Source: Streptomyces xanthii (GTDB lineage Bacteria > Actinomycetota > Actinomycetes > Streptomycetales > Streptomycetaceae). Taken from it: DNA of 64,000 nucleotides. The DNA lies in the NCBI RefSeq assembly GCF_014621695.1, contig NZ_CP061281.1, positions 1,736,001 to 1,800,000 on the forward strand, read 5' to 3'. The notes under the pieces are model-generated. The model was given only the letters and a program-made list of their open reading frames with translations, was not told the origin of the DNA and did not search any database. The position numbers and the translations under genes are program-made. Shown here one piece after another: positions 17,500-27,316 of the stretch (its first letter is position 1; every line of letters begins with the position of its first letter).

Positions 17500-19625
17500 G
17501 CACCACCGCCGAGCTTCTGAAGGGTGCGGCCGAGCTGTTCCCCGGCGAGGTCGTCACGTCCGCGCACGTACGGCACCTCGAACTGCCCTACGGTGCGGGC
17601 CGCTTCGCCCTCATCACGCTGGACAACGGCTTCGACCACACCAAGCCGACCACGTTCGGCCCGGGTTCGCTCGCGAACCTGAACGTCGCGATCGACCAGG
17701 TCGAGGCGGAGGCCAAGGCCGGTGAGATCGTCGGTGTCGGCATCACCGGCAAGCCGTTCATCTTCGCCGTCGGCGCCGACCTCAAGGGCGTCGAGCTGCT
17801 GAAGAACCACGACGACGCGCTCGCCATCGGCAAGGGCGGCCACGAGGTCTTCAAGCGTCTGTCCGGCCTCGCCGTGCCGACGTTCGCGTACTACAACGGT
17901 GCCGCGATGGGCGGTGGCGTCGAGGTCGGTCTGCACTGCTCGTACCGCACCGTCTCCAAGGCGCTGCCCGCGTTCTCGCTGCCCGAGGTCTTCCTCGGTC
18001 TGGTCCCCGGCTGGGGCGGCTGCGCGCTGCTGCCGAACCTGATCGGCGCCGACAAGGCCGTCTCGGTCATCATCGAGAACAGCCTGAACCAGAACAAGCA
18101 GCTCAAGGGCAAGCAGGTCTTCGAACTCGGCATCGCGGACGCGCTGTTCGAGGGTGCGGACTTCCTGGAGCAGTCGCTGATCTGGACGGCGAACGTCCTC
18201 AAGGGCGATGTCGTGGTCGAGCGGGCCGGCATCGACCGCGGCGAGGCCTGGGACCAGGCCGTCGCGCGCGGCCGGTTCATCGCCGACTCCAAGGTGCACG
18301 GCGCGGCCCCGGCCGCCTACCGCGCCCTGGAGATCATCGCCGCCGCCAAGGACGGTGACCTGCAGGCCGGGTTCGACGCCGAGGACAAGGCGCTCGCCGA
18401 CCTCATCATGGGCGGCGAACTGCGCGCCGGCATCTACTCGTTCAACCTGGTGCAGAAGCGCGGCAAGCGTCCCGCCGGCGCCCCGGACAAGAACCTGGCG
18501 CGCCCGGTCACCAAGGTCGGCGTCGTCGGCGCCGGTCTGATGGCCTCGCAGCTCGCCCTGCTGTTCCTGCGCCGCCTGGAGGTGCCGGTCGTCCTGACCG
18601 ACATCGACCAGGAGCGCGTCGACAAGGGTGTGGGCTACGTCCACGCCGAGATCGACAAGCTGCTCGGCAAGGGCCGCATCAACCAGGACAAGGCCAACCG
18701 CCTGAAGGGCCTGGTCTCCGGTGTCCTGGACAAGGCCGAGGGCTTCGCGGACGCGGACTTCATCATCGAGGCCGTCTTCGAGGAGATCGGCGTCAAGCAG
18801 CAGGTGTTCGCCGAGGTCGAGGCCGTCGCCCCGGCGCACGCGATCCTCGCCACGAACACCTCGTCGCTGTCCGTCTCCGAGATGGCGTCGAAGCTGAAGC
18901 ACCCCGAGCGGGTCGTCGGCTTCCACTTCTTCAACCCGGTCGCGATCCTCCCGCTCCTGGAGATCGTGCGCGGCGAGCAGACGGACGACGCGGCGCTCGC
19001 CACGGCGTTCGGCGTCGCCAAGAAGCTGAAGAAGACCGCCGTTCTCGTGAAGGACGCCCCGGCGTTCGTCGTGAACCGCATCCTCACCCGCTTCATGGGC
19101 GAGATCCAGAACGTCATCGACGAGGGCACCCCGGTCGAGGTCGCGGAGAAGGCGGTGGAGCCCCTGGGCCTGCCGATGTCCCCGCTCGTCCTCCTCGAGC
19201 TGGTCGGCCCGGCCATCGGTCTGCACGTCTCGGAGACCCTGAACCGCGCCTTCCCGGAGCGCTTCACCGTCTCCCCGAACCTCGCGGCCGTCGTCAAGGC
19301 GGGCAAGCGCGGCTTCTACGTCTACGACTCCGGCAAGCCGGAGCTGGACCCCGAGGTCGCCGCGCTCCTGAAGCAGGGCGATGTCGTCCTGACCGAGGAG
19401 CAGGTCCGCGACCGCGTGCTCGACGCCGTCGCCCAGGAGATCGGGCTCATGCTCGACGAGGGTGTCGTCGCCGAGGCTCAGGACATCGACCTCTGCCTCA
19501 TCACCGGTGCGGGCTGGCCCTTCCACCTGGGCGGCATCACGCCGTACCTGGACCGCGAGGGCGTCTCCGAGCGGGTGAACGGCAAGAAGTTCCTCGAGGC
19601 GGGCGTGGCCAGCGTCCCCGCGTAG
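17496..19625 (+). CDS. fadB: Fatty acid oxidation complex alpha subunit (enoyl-CoA hydratase / 3-hydroxyacyl-CoA dehydrogenase)
   Basis: A 709-residue bifunctional enzyme starting at GTG 17496, four bases inside the thiolase stop. The crotonase domain (about 1-300) carries VGITGKPFIFAVGADLKGVE and YYNGAAMGGGVEVGLHCSY. The dehydrogenase half has the NAD site KVGVVGAGLMASQLALLFLR and the substrate/histidine segment VVGFHFFNPVAILPLLEIVR. Two C-terminal 3HCDH domains follow. With FadA it forms the trifunctional beta-oxidation complex. A terminator hairpin follows. Confidence 0.94.
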   Translation: MSTTAELLKGAAELFPGEVVTSAHVRHLELPYGAGRFALITLDNGFDHTKPTTFGPGSLANLNVAIDQVEAEAKAGEIVGVGITGKPFIFAVGADLKGVELLKNHDDALAIGKGGHEVFKRLSGLAVPTFAYYNGAAMGGGVEVGLHCSYRTVSKALPAFSLPEVFLGLVPGWGGCALLPNLIGADKAVSVIIENSLNQNKQLKGKQVFELGIADALFEGADFLEQSLIWTANVLKGDVVVERAGIDRGEAWDQAVARGRFIADSKVHGAAPAAYRALEIIAAAKDGDLQAGFDAEDKALADLIMGGELRAGIYSFNLVQKRGKRPAGAPDKNLARPVTKVGVVGAGLMASQLALLFLRRLEVPVVLTDIDQERVDKGVGYVHAEIDKLLGKGRINQDKANRLKGLVSGVLDKAEGFADADFIIEAVFEEIGVKQQVFAEVEAVAPAHAILATNTSSLSVSEMASKLKHPERVVGFHFFNPVAILPLLEIVRGEQTDDAALATAFGVAKKLKKTAVLVKDAPAFVVNRILTRFMGEIQNVIDEGTPVEVAEKAVEPLGLPMSPLVLLELVGPAIGLHVSETLNRAFPERFTVSPNLAAVVKAGKRGFYVYDSGKPELDPEVAALLKQGDVVLTEEQVRDRVLDAVAQEIGLMLDEGVVAEAQDIDLCLITGAGWPFHLGGITPYLDREGVSERVNGKKFLEAGVASVPA

Positions 19626-19669
19626 CGGAACGCACGGGCGGCTCGCCGCCCGACCACCTGTGTGACCGA

Positions 19670-19722
19670 GGGGCGCGGGTACGGCGGATCAGTTGGGGCT
19701 GATCCGCGGTTCCCCGCGCCCC
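19670..19722 (+). terminator. fadAB operon terminator
   Basis: Nested stem: outer arms GGGGCGCGGG / CCCGCGCCCC, inner arms GCGGATCAG / CTGATCCGC, followed by TTT. Confidence 0.75.
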
Positions 19723-19744
19723 TTTCGGCGTTCATCCTGGACCC

Positions 19745-20113
19745 ATGGACGATGTGCTCGTGGTCGACGGGGCCAATGTGGTGGGGTCGGTGCCCGACGG
19801 GTGGTGGCGGGACCGGTTCGGGGCCGCCGTGCGGTTGCGGGACAGTCTCGTCGCGTACGGGCAGCGGCACGGGGTCGAGGTCGTGCTGGTCGTCGAGGGG
19901 GCCGCGCGCGGGGTCGAGTCCGTGGTCGGGGTGCGGGTGGAGTCGGCCGCGGGCAGCGGGGACGATCACATCGTGGAGCTCGTGGGGCGGCTCGGGCGGC
20001 CCTGCACCGTCGTCACCGCCGATCGTGAACTGCGGGCCCGGGTCGAGGCCCTGGGGGCGCGGACGGTCGGGCCGCGTGCCGTGCGGTCCTCAGAGCCGCC
20101 GCCAGTCGGGTGA
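19745..20113 (+). CDS. Small NYN/PIN-like nuclease domain protein
   Basis: A 122-residue single-domain protein. VLVVDGANVVGSVPDGWW supplies the first acidic residue and Asn of the NYN/YacP-type PIN fold, GSGDDHIVELVGRL a second acidic cluster, and CTVVTADRELRARVEALG the TAD-type third acidic motif. Such domains cut RNA. It is often annotated as an NTP pyrophosphohydrolase, which the sequence does not support. The last 24 bp overlap the end of the convergent gene. Confidence 0.75.
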   Translation: MDDVLVVDGANVVGSVPDGWWRDRFGAAVRLRDSLVAYGQRHGVEVVLVVEGAARGVESVVGVRVESAAGSGDDHIVELVGRLGRPCTVVTADRELRARVEALGARTVGPRAVRSSEPPPVG

Positions 20114-21220
20114 GAGCGTGAGGCCGGGGCCGTCCGGGTCCTGCCGGGTCAGGCGCGGGGCCCCGTCGGCGCCGCGGATCGCGACGACGACACGGTCGAG
20201 GGCGTCGAGGGCGAGGGCCGGGTCGCCGGTGCAGGCCACGCCCGTGTCGGACCACCACATGCCGTGCCGCTCGGCCTCGGTGGCGCAGACGCCGAGCAGC
20301 AGGGTGCCGTCCGCTCCGCGCTGGGCGAGGACCGTGCAGTCCTGGCCGTCGACGCGGGCGCGCAGGGCCGCGAGGGCGCCGTCGCCGGGCGAGCCGCCGA
20401 TCGGCACGACGGGGCCGCCGCGCCGGTGGGCCACGACCGAGGCGGACTCCGGGTCGGTCCAGTAGTACGTGAGGCGCCCCGGAGCGGTCTCCAGGGCCGT
20501 GCCGGACCCGGCGAGCGCCCCGCACTCCAGCGGGGGTTCCACGGCGCTCAGGGCGCCGTCCGGGGCGTCCTGGGCCCAGAGCCGTACGCCCTGCTCCGAG
20601 GGCACGGCGACCTCCACGTGGCCGTCCGAGGTGGCCGCGGGGACGGGGCCGTCGCCGAGGCGGGAGCCGCGCAGGTCCTCCCAGCGCCCCCACTTGCCGT
20701 CCTTCTGCTCGCGGCGCAGCTGCAGCCCGCGCCCGGCGTTGCGCAGGAAGACGAAGACGGTGCCCTGTGTGTCGACGGCGGCGGTCGGCACGCCGGCCTT
20801 CCGGCCGTTCTCCGCGGTGCGGTACGGATTGCCGAGCGAGCGCCACTCGGTGACGGGGCGTCCGGACTGGTACTGGATGGCGTGCACGATCTCGACGCCG
20901 GGGTCGTCGGCGCGCGGGCGCCGGGCGAGGAGGTGCACGATCCCGTCGGCGCCCTGCGCGATCACGAGGTCGGTCAGGTGCTCGGCCGGGAAGAAGTCGG
21001 GGCCGGTCCACTCGGGGCCGCCGGGCCGTCGCTCGGTCCAGCGCAGCAGCCCGTCGTCGGAGGGCGCGTGGAGGGTGAGCCTGCCGTCCTTGCCGCGGGT
21101 GAGCCAGCGGCCGCGGGCCGTGCCCGAGAGCGGGTGCCCTATCGCGTCCCCGGTGTCCTCGGCGGGTGTGCCGCCGACGGCGCGGGCAAGGCCCGCGGAG
21201 TCCGTCCCCCTCCTCCGCAT
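20090..21220 (-). CDS. Uncharacterised repeat protein, possibly a beta-propeller or lectin fold
   Basis: A 376-residue protein starting at ATG 21220 behind GAAGGTGAA. No signal peptide or membrane helix is seen. Sequence blocks of about 45-50 residues recur with Trp and Gly spacing (GRLTLHAPSDDGLLRWTERR, GIVHLLARRP, GTVFVFLRNAGRGLQLRREQ, GHVEVAVPSEQGVRLWAQDA), suggesting repeated beta blades as in PLL/fucose-lectin-like propellers. That fold call is inferred from spacing only. The gene converges on the NYN gene with a 24-bp overlap. Confidence 0.6.
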   Translation of the reverse strand: MRRRGTDSAGLARAVGGTPAEDTGDAIGHPLSGTARGRWLTRGKDGRLTLHAPSDDGLLRWTERRPGGPEWTGPDFFPAEHLTDLVIAQGADGIVHLLARRPRADDPGVEIVHAIQYQSGRPVTEWRSLGNPYRTAENGRKAGVPTAAVDTQGTVFVFLRNAGRGLQLRREQKDGKWGRWEDLRGSRLGDGPVPAATSDGHVEVAVPSEQGVRLWAQDAPDGALSAVEPPLECGALAGSGTALETAPGRLTYYWTDPESASVVAHRRGGPVVPIGGSPGDGALAALRARVDGQDCTVLAQRGADGTLLLGVCATEAERHGMWWSDTGVACTGDPALALDALDRVVVAIRGADGAPRLTRQDPDGPGLTLSPDWRRL

Positions 21221-21312
21221 GGCTGGGTTCACCTTCCCGTTCCCGCCGCGTCGACTGCACGGCATCCACGCTCGACGCGCACATCATAGGCACGCGTCGA
21301 ACGCTTCTGCGA

Positions 21313-22821
21313 TCACTGCTTGGCGGGGTTCAGGCGGCTGTTGCGGCGCCCGTAGAGGAAGTAGACGACCATGCCGATGACCATCCACACGCCGAAGCGG
21401 AGCCAGGTCTCGCCGGGCAGGTTGAGCATCAGCCACAGGGACGCGGCGATGGAGACGATCGGCAGGACCGGGACCCACGGGGTGCGGAAGGCGCGGGGCA
21501 GGTCGGGGCGGGTGCGGCGCAGGACCATCACGCCGACCGCGACGACGACGAAGGCGAACAGGGTGCCGATGTTCACCAGCGTCGCCAGCTCGTTGATGCT
21601 GGTGAAGCCGGCCACGACCGAGATGATGACGCCGAGCAGGATGGTCGGCCGGTACGGGGTGCGGAACTTCGGGTGGGTCTTGGAGAAGAAGCGCGGCAGC
21701 AGTCCGTCGCGGCTCATCGCGAAGAAGACGCGGGTCTGCCCGAGCAGCAGGATCAGACAGACCGTGGTGAGGCCGACGGCGGCGCCGAAGCTGATGACGC
21801 CCGCGTAGAAGGGATGCCCGACGTCCTTGAACGCGTCGGCGAGCGGGGCGCTGACGGACAGTTTCGTGTAGTGCTGCATGCCGGTGACGACGAGGGCGAC
21901 GGCCACGTACAGGATCGTGCAGATGAGGAGCGAGCCGAGGATGCCGCGGGGCATGTCGCGCTGCGGCAGCTTGGTCTCCTCGGCGGCGGTGGCCACGACG
22001 TCGAAGCCGATGAAGGCGAAGAAGACGATGGACGCGGCCGTGAAGATGCCCATGAGGCCGAAGTTGGTGGCCTCGTAGCCGAACATCAGCTGGACCAGGG
22101 GCGCGGTCTCCCAGCCGCCGCCGCTCTCCGGGGTCACCGGGTCGGGGATGAACGGCTTGTAGTTGTCGCCCACGATGAAGAACAGGCCGGCGACGATCAC
22201 GATCATCACGACGGTGACCTTGATGGCGACGACCAGCGCGGTGATCCGGGCGGACAGCTTCATGCCGAGGACCAGGACGGCGGTCAGCACGAGGACGAGG
22301 AGGAAGGACAGGATGTCGAAGGTGCCGCCCGGCACGTCCGGCCCTTCCAGGGACACCGGTAGGTGCCAGCCGATGTTGTCCATCAGCGACCGCACGTAGC
22401 CCGACCAGCCGACGGCGACCACCGCCGTGCCGAGCGCGAACTCGAGGACCAGGTCCCAGCCGATGATCCAGGCGGGCAGCTCGCCGATGGAGGCGTACGC
22501 GAAGGTGTACGCCGATCCGGCGACCGGCACGGTGGACGCGAACTCCGCGTAGCACAGCGCGGCGAGCGCGCAGACGATGCCGGCGGCGACGAAGGCGAGC
22601 GCGGTCGCGGGGCCCGCGTTCTCCTTGGCGACCTTGCCGGTGAGGACGAAGATGCCGGTGCCGATGATGACGCCGACGCCGAAGACGGTGAGGTCCCAGG
22701 CGGAGAGGGACTTCCTGAGGGCGTGCTCCGGTTCCTCGGTGTCCCGGATCGACTGCTCGACCGTCTTGGTCCGGAACAGGGACTGGTTCCCGTTCCCGTT
22801 CGACTGCTGGTCGACGCTCAT
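21313..22821 (-). CDS. APC-family amino acid permease (cationic amino acid transporter type)
   Basis: A 502-residue integral membrane protein with about 12 helices. The first carries VFGVGVIIGTGIFVLTGKVA, the APC substrate-backbone-binding G-x-G-I-F signature. FAFIGFDVVATAAEETKLPQ is the conserved helix 6-loop region, and the C-terminus is FLYGRRNSRLN. The start follows GGAGGTACGCCG. A paralogue with the same C-terminal signature lies at 57233-58663. Substrate is not determined by sequence; cationic or branched-chain amino acids are likely. Confidence 0.88.
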   Translation of the reverse strand: MSVDQQSNGNGNQSLFRTKTVEQSIRDTEEPEHALRKSLSAWDLTVFGVGVIIGTGIFVLTGKVAKENAGPATALAFVAAGIVCALAALCYAEFASTVPVAGSAYTFAYASIGELPAWIIGWDLVLEFALGTAVVAVGWSGYVRSLMDNIGWHLPVSLEGPDVPGGTFDILSFLLVLVLTAVLVLGMKLSARITALVVAIKVTVVMIVIVAGLFFIVGDNYKPFIPDPVTPESGGGWETAPLVQLMFGYEATNFGLMGIFTAASIVFFAFIGFDVVATAAEETKLPQRDMPRGILGSLLICTILYVAVALVVTGMQHYTKLSVSAPLADAFKDVGHPFYAGVISFGAAVGLTTVCLILLLGQTRVFFAMSRDGLLPRFFSKTHPKFRTPYRPTILLGVIISVVAGFTSINELATLVNIGTLFAFVVVAVGVMVLRRTRPDLPRAFRTPWVPVLPIVSIAASLWLMLNLPGETWLRFGVWMVIGMVVYFLYGRRNSRLNPAKQ

Positions 22822-22909
22822 CGGCGTACCTCCGTAGCCATGGCCGTACGCCCATGATTCAGGCAGTCGGCTGCGGGCGCGCGTCGAGACCGGGTCCTTT
22901 CACACGATC

Positions 22910-22947
22910 GGGCCGGTCGTGACCTCCTGTGGAGGTCCGGCCGGCCC
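22910..22947 (-). terminator. dxs terminator
   Basis: Two stacked stems, GGGCCGG / CCGGCCC outside and GACCTCC / GGAGGTC inside, starting 23 bp past the dxs stop codon. Confidence 0.6.
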
Positions 22948-22969
22948 GGAGGCGTGCGCGGGGTGCGGG

Positions 22970-24892
22970 TCAGTCGCGGGCGGGCTCCACGGCGGCGGCC
23001 GTCTCGCGCTCGTAGCGGCCGTCCAGCTTCGCCACCAGGCCGGTGACCTGGCGGGCGATGTCCGGGGCGGTCAGGCCGATCTCGGCCATGATCTCCTTGC
23101 GGGAGGCGTGGTCGAGGAAGCGCGGCGGGATGCCGAAGTCGCGCAGCGGGACGTCGACGCCCGCGTCGCGCAGCGCCTGGGCGATCGCGGAGCCGACGCC
23201 GCCGACCCGCGAGTTGTCCTCGACGGTGACGACGACGCGGTGGCGCTCGGCCAGCGGGGCGAGGGCCTCGTCGACCGGCTTGACCCAGCGGGGGTCGACG
23301 ACGGTCGTGGTGATGCCCTGTTTGTCGAGCAGATCGGCGATCTCCAGGCACATCGGGGCGAGCGCGCCGACGGAGACGAGCAGCACGTCGGGGCGGTCGC
23401 TGCCGGGCTCGCGCAGGACGTCCATGCCGCCGGCCTTGCCGACGCCCTCGACGGCGGGGCCGACCGCGCCCTTGGAGTAGCGCACGACGGTCGGGGCGTC
23501 CTCGACCTGGACGGCCTCGCGCAGCTGGGCGCGGACCTGGTCGGCGTCGCGCGGCGCCGCGATGCGGATGCCGGGCACGACCTGGAGGATCGACATGTCC
23601 CACATGCCGTTGTGCGAGGCGCCGTCCGTGCCGGTGATGCCGGCCCGGTCCAGGACGAAGGTGACGCCGCACTTGTGCAGGGCCACGTCCATGAGGAGCT
23701 GGTCGAAGGCGCGGTTGAGGAAGGTCGCGTAGACGGCGAAGACCGGGTGCAGGCCGCCCGCGGCGAGGCCGGCCGCCGAGGTGGCGGCGTGCTGCTCGGC
23801 GATGCCCACGTCGTAGACCCGCTCGGGGAACTCCTCGGCGAACTTCTTCAGGCCGACGGGCTGGAGCATCGCGGCGGTGATCGCGACGATGTCCTCGCGC
23901 TCGCGGCCGAGGCGGACCATCTCGTCGCCGAAGACGGAGGTCCAGTCGGCGCCGGAGGCCTTGACGGGCAGGCCGGTGTCGGGGTGGATGGGGCCGATGC
24001 CGTGGAAGCGGTCCGCCTCGTCCTCGACGGCCGGGCGGTAGCCGCGGCCCTTCTCGGTGAGGCAGTGCACGATCACGGGGCCGCCGAAGCGCTTGGCGCG
24101 GGTCAGCGCGGACTCCAGGGCCTCGACGTCGTGGCCGTCGATCGGGCCGACGTACTTGAGGCCGAGGTCCTCGAACATGCCCTGGGGCGAGATGAAGTCC
24201 TTGAGGCCCTTCTTGGCGCCGTGCAGGGTCTCGTAGAGCGGCCGTCCGACGACGGGGGTGCGCTCCAGGATGTCCTTGCCGCGGGCCAGGAAGCGCTCGT
24301 AGCCGTTCGTGGTGCGCAGGGTCGCCAGGTGGTTGGCGAGGCCGCCGATCGTGGGGGCGTAGGAGCGCTCGTTGTCGTTGACGACGATGACGAGCGGGCG
24401 GTCCTTGGCGGCCGCGATGTTGTTGAGCGCCTCCCAGGCCATGCCGCCGGTGAGGGCGCCGTCGCCGATCACGGCGACGACGTGGTCGTCGCTGCGGCGC
24501 AGCTCGTTGGCCTTGGCGAGGCCGTCGGCCCAGCCGAGGACGGTGGAGGCGTGCGAGTTCTCGATGAGGTCGTGCTCGGACTCCGCCTGCGCGGGGTAGC
24601 CGGACAGTCCGCCCTTCATCTTCAGCTTCGAGAAGTCCTGGCGGCCGGTGAGCAGCTTGTGCACGTAGGACTGGTGGCCGGTGTCCCACAGGACCTTGTC
24701 CTTGGGGGACTCGAAGACGCGGTGCAGGGCGATCGTCAGCTCGACGACGCCGAGGTTGGGGCCGAGGTGGCCGCCGGTCTTCGAAACCGCGTCCACGAGG
24801 AAGGTCCGGATCTCTCCCGCCAGCTGGTCCAGCTGCTCCAGGCTGAGCCGGTCCAGATCGCGCGGTCCCGTGATGCGGGTCAGCAGCGGCAC
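22970..24892 (-). CDS. dxs: 1-Deoxy-D-xylulose-5-phosphate synthase
   Basis: A 640-residue thiamine diphosphate enzyme, the first step of the MEP isoprenoid pathway (pyruvate + glyceraldehyde 3-phosphate to DXP). Start region [20 protein letters not shown]. The catalytic His is in [16 protein letters not shown], the ThDP/Mg motif is [16 protein letters not shown] ending in [10 protein letters not shown], the glutamate region is [18 protein letters not shown], and the transketolase C-domain follows. Length is normal. It stands alone between the permease and the xylFGH operon. Confidence 0.96.
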   Translation of the reverse strand: MPLLTRITGPRDLDRLSLEQLDQLAGEIRTFLVDAVSKTGGHLGPNLGVVELTIALHRVFESPKDKVLWDTGHQSYVHKLLTGRQDFSKLKMKGGLSGYPAQAESEHDLIENSHASTVLGWADGLAKANELRRSDDHVVAVIGDGALTGGMAWEALNNIAAAKDRPLVIVVNDNERSYAPTIGGLANHLATLRTTNGYERFLARGKDILERTPVVGRPLYETLHGAKKGLKDFISPQGMFEDLGLKYVGPIDGHDVEALESALTRAKRFGGPVIVHCLTEKGRGYRPAVEDEADRFHGIGPIHPDTGLPVKASGADWTSVFGDEMVRLGREREDIVAITAAMLQPVGLKKFAEEFPERVYDVGIAEQHAATSAAGLAAGGLHPVFAVYATFLNRAFDQLLMDVALHKCGVTFVLDRAGITGTDGASHNGMWDMSILQVVPGIRIAAPRDADQVRAQLREAVQVEDAPTVVRYSKGAVGPAVEGVGKAGGMDVLREPGSDRPDVLLVSVGALAPMCLEIADLLDKQGITTTVVDPRWVKPVDEALAPLAERHRVVVTVEDNSRVGGVGSAIAQALRDAGVDVPLRDFGIPPRFLDHASRKEIMAEIGLTAPDIARQVTGLVAKLDGRYERETAAAVEPARD

Positions 24893-25026
24893 CCGTGCCT
24901 CCTTGCAATAGAGCGGTGTGTAGCTGGCAGGCCTGTCCGAGCTTGCCGGGTCCGTCGAGTCTAATGTTCCGCCGCCGGGGGTGGCGGGCGGGCCGGGCGT
25001 TCGGGGGGTGTCCCCCGGACGCGACG

Positions 25027-25056
25027 GTGCCCGGCGTCCTCGTCGACGCCGGGCAC
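25027..25056 (-). terminator. xylFGH operon terminator
   Basis: Perfect 12-bp stem GTGCCCGGCGTC / GACGCCGGGCAC with a 6-base loop, 20 bp past the permease stop codon. Confidence 0.8.
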
Positions 25057-25075
25057 GGTCTGCCAGGTCAGGCGG

Positions 25076-26377
25076 TCAGGCGCGACCGGCCGACTTCTGG
25101 GTCTTGCGGGTGATCGAGTCGATGACGACCGTGGCGAGAAGCACACCACCGGTGATCATGTACTGGATCGGCGTGGCGATGCCCTGGAGGGCGAGGCCGT
25201 ACTGGATCGAGGTGATGACGAGGACACCGAGCAGCGCGTTCCAGGTGCGGCCGCGGCCGCCGAAGAGGCTGGTGCCGCCGATGACGGCCGCCGCGATGAC
25301 GTTCATCAGGAGGTCGCCGGAGCCGGCGCTCTGGTTGGCCGCCGCGATCTTGGAGGCCCAGAAGAGGCCGCCGACCGCCGCGAACAGGCCCGCGATGGCG
25401 AACACGGAGATCCGTACCGCCGTGACGTTGATACCGGCGCGGCGGGAGGCCTCGACGCTGCCGCCGAGCGCGAAGACCTTACGGCCGTACGCGGTGCGGC
25501 GCAGCAGGAAGTCGCTGCCGACCAGGACGATGCCGAAGAGCAGCACCGCGAGCGGCAGGCCCTTGTACTGGTTGAAGATCACCGCGACACCGAAGACGCC
25601 GATCGCGAGGAGCACGGTGCGCATCAGGATGTCGCTGAGCGGCCGGGACGGGATGCCCGCGAGGGCGCGCCGGCGGTTGCCGAGGTACGTCGGCACGAAG
25701 TAGCCGAGGACCGCGACGACGGCCAGGCCGTAGGCGGCGGCGACGTCGGAGAAGTAGTAGCTGGTGAGCTTGCCGACGACGCCTTCGCTGTCGATGTTGA
25801 TCGTGCCGTTGGAGCCCAGGATCTGGAGCATGAAGCCGTTCCAGAACAGCAGGCCGGCCAGCGTCACGGCGAAGGCGGGGGCGCCCACGCGGGCGAAGAA
25901 GAAGCCGTGCAGGGCTCCGATGACGGCGCCCGCCGCGAGGGCGGTGAGCACGGCGAGCCACTCGTTGACGCCGTGGGTGATGCTCATCACGGCCATGATC
26001 GCCGAGGAGACACCGGAGACGGAGCCGACCGAGAGGTCGATCTCGCCGAGCAGCAGCACGAAGATGATGCCGACGGACATCATGCCCGTGGCGACCATGG
26101 CGACGAAGATGTTGTTGAGGTTCTCCGCGCCCAGGAACGCCGAGTTCAGGCTCTGGAAGATCGCGCAGATGACGATCAGGCCGATGACGACCGGTATGGC
26201 GCCGAGGTCGCCGCCCTTGATCTTCCGCTTGAACTCGCTCAGGTAGCCGGCGAAGCCCTGCTCGCGCACGAGCAGGCGGGGGTCGACGGCCGCGACGGAC
26301 GCCCCGGCGGCCGCCGGGGCCGCGTCCACGGTCCCCTGGGTCTTGTCGAGGCTCGGGTTGGTCTTGTCGACGCTCAC
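25076..26377 (-). CDS. xylH: Sugar ABC transporter permease, XylH type
   Basis: A 433-residue membrane protein of the BPD_transp_2 (ribose/xylose) family. GTG 26377 overlaps the ATPase stop codon as GTGA. After a hydrophilic N-terminus of about 55 residues come roughly ten helices; VGIIFVLLLGEIDLSVGSVS is the family hallmark, and IAAAVIGGTSLFGGRGRTWN the conserved coupling region near the C-terminus. Third gene of the xylF-xylG-xylH unit and likely a D-xylose importer by gene order and the adjacent ROK regulator. Confidence 0.88.
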   Translation of the reverse strand: MSVDKTNPSLDKTQGTVDAAPAAAGASVAAVDPRLLVREQGFAGYLSEFKRKIKGGDLGAIPVVIGLIVICAIFQSLNSAFLGAENLNNIFVAMVATGMMSVGIIFVLLLGEIDLSVGSVSGVSSAIMAVMSITHGVNEWLAVLTALAAGAVIGALHGFFFARVGAPAFAVTLAGLLFWNGFMLQILGSNGTINIDSEGVVGKLTSYYFSDVAAAYGLAVVAVLGYFVPTYLGNRRRALAGIPSRPLSDILMRTVLLAIGVFGVAVIFNQYKGLPLAVLLFGIVLVGSDFLLRRTAYGRKVFALGGSVEASRRAGINVTAVRISVFAIAGLFAAVGGLFWASKIAAANQSAGSGDLLMNVIAAAVIGGTSLFGGRGRTWNALLGVLVITSIQYGLALQGIATPIQYMITGGVLLATVVIDSITRKTQKSAGRA

Positions 26378-27156
26378 TTCTGAGCCTCCCCGTTGGTGCG
26401 CGCCGCACGTCGGGTCACCGCGTTGTCCGTGGCGCCGGTGATGGCGGAGATGATCTCTTCCTGCGAGGTGTTCTTCACCTCGAAGACGCCGTTGTTGCGC
26501 CCGAGGCGCAGCACGGCGACCTTGTCGGCCACGGCCTTCACGTCGGCCATGTTGTGGCTGATGAGGATGACCGCGTGGCCGCGCTCGCGCAGCCGCTCCA
26601 CGAGGTCGAGCACCTGTGCGGTCTGCTCGACGCCGAGGGCGGCGGTGGGCTCGTCCAGGATCACCAGCTTGGGCTCGCCGAGCATGGAGCGGGCGATGGC
26701 CACGACCTGGCGCTGACCGCCGGAGAGCGAGGCGATCGGGATGCGCACGCTGGGGATGCGGATCGACAGGGTCTCGAGCAGCTCGCGGGAGCGGCGCTCC
26801 ATCTCGACCTCGTCGAGGACGCCGCGGCGCTTGATCTCCCGGCCCAGGAACAGGTTGCCGACGACGTCGATGTTGTCGCAGAGCGCGAGGTCCTGGTAGA
26901 CGGTCGCGATGCCCAGACCCTGGGCGTCCTGCGGCTTGTTGACCGCGACGGCCTTGCCGTCCCACTCGATGACGCCGTCATCGATGGGGTGCACGCCTGC
27001 GATCGTCTTGACCAGGGTGGACTTTCCGGCACCGTTGTCGCCGACCAGGGCGACCACCTCACCGGCGTGGACCTCAAGCTCTACGTCGGTGAGCGCCTGG
27101 ACGGCACCGAATCGCTTGGAGACCCCGCGCAACGCCAGCACGGGCGTAGCGGACAC
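26374..27156 (-). CDS. xylG: Sugar ABC transporter ATP-binding protein, XylG type
   Basis: A 260-residue single ABC domain. I chose GTG 27156 because AAGGAGA sits nine bases upstream; the earlier in-frame ATG at 27165 touches that site and 27180 has none. Walker A is GDNGAGKSTLVK, signature LSGGQRQVVAIARSML, Walker B LVILDEPTAAL, H-loop ILISHNM. Unlike RbsA/XylG of E. coli, which hold two ABC domains, this is a half-size protein, the FrcA/half-size form seen in some actinobacterial sugar importers. Confidence 0.88.
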   Translation of the reverse strand: MSATPVLALRGVSKRFGAVQALTDVELEVHAGEVVALVGDNGAGKSTLVKTIAGVHPIDDGVIEWDGKAVAVNKPQDAQGLGIATVYQDLALCDNIDVVGNLFLGREIKRRGVLDEVEMERRSRELLETLSIRIPSVRIPIASLSGGQRQVVAIARSMLGEPKLVILDEPTAALGVEQTAQVLDLVERLRERGHAVILISHNMADVKAVADKVAVLRLGRNNGVFEVKNTSQEEIISAITGATDNAVTRRAARTNGEAQK

Positions 27157-27234
27157 GTGAACCATCTCCTTCGCCGCCAAAGGCCTGACCCGGCGGGAGG
27201 TTTGAACAGAAGTGAAGTCTGAGGGGGGGTGTTC

Positions 27235-27287
27235 GTCCGGCGCCCCGCCGTTAGCTTTGCGGGGCTGTCGGCGGCGGGGCGCCGGAC
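27235..27287 (-). promoter_or_regulatory. Intercistronic hairpin between xylF and xylG
   Basis: Perfect 15-bp stem GTCCGGCGCCCCGCC / GGCGGGGCGCCGGAC with a 23-base loop between the binding-protein gene and the ATPase gene. It is likely an attenuator or mRNA-stabilising element that keeps the binding protein in excess, a common arrangement in ABC operons. Confidence 0.6.
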
Positions 27288-27316
27288 GTTCGGGGGGCGC
27301 GTGGGCGCCGGACCGA

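Noticed and set aside
25076..26965. 629-codon XylH with a long N-terminal extension
   Set aside because: The extension is xylG read out of frame; the GTG at 26377 overlapping the ATPase stop is the natural start.
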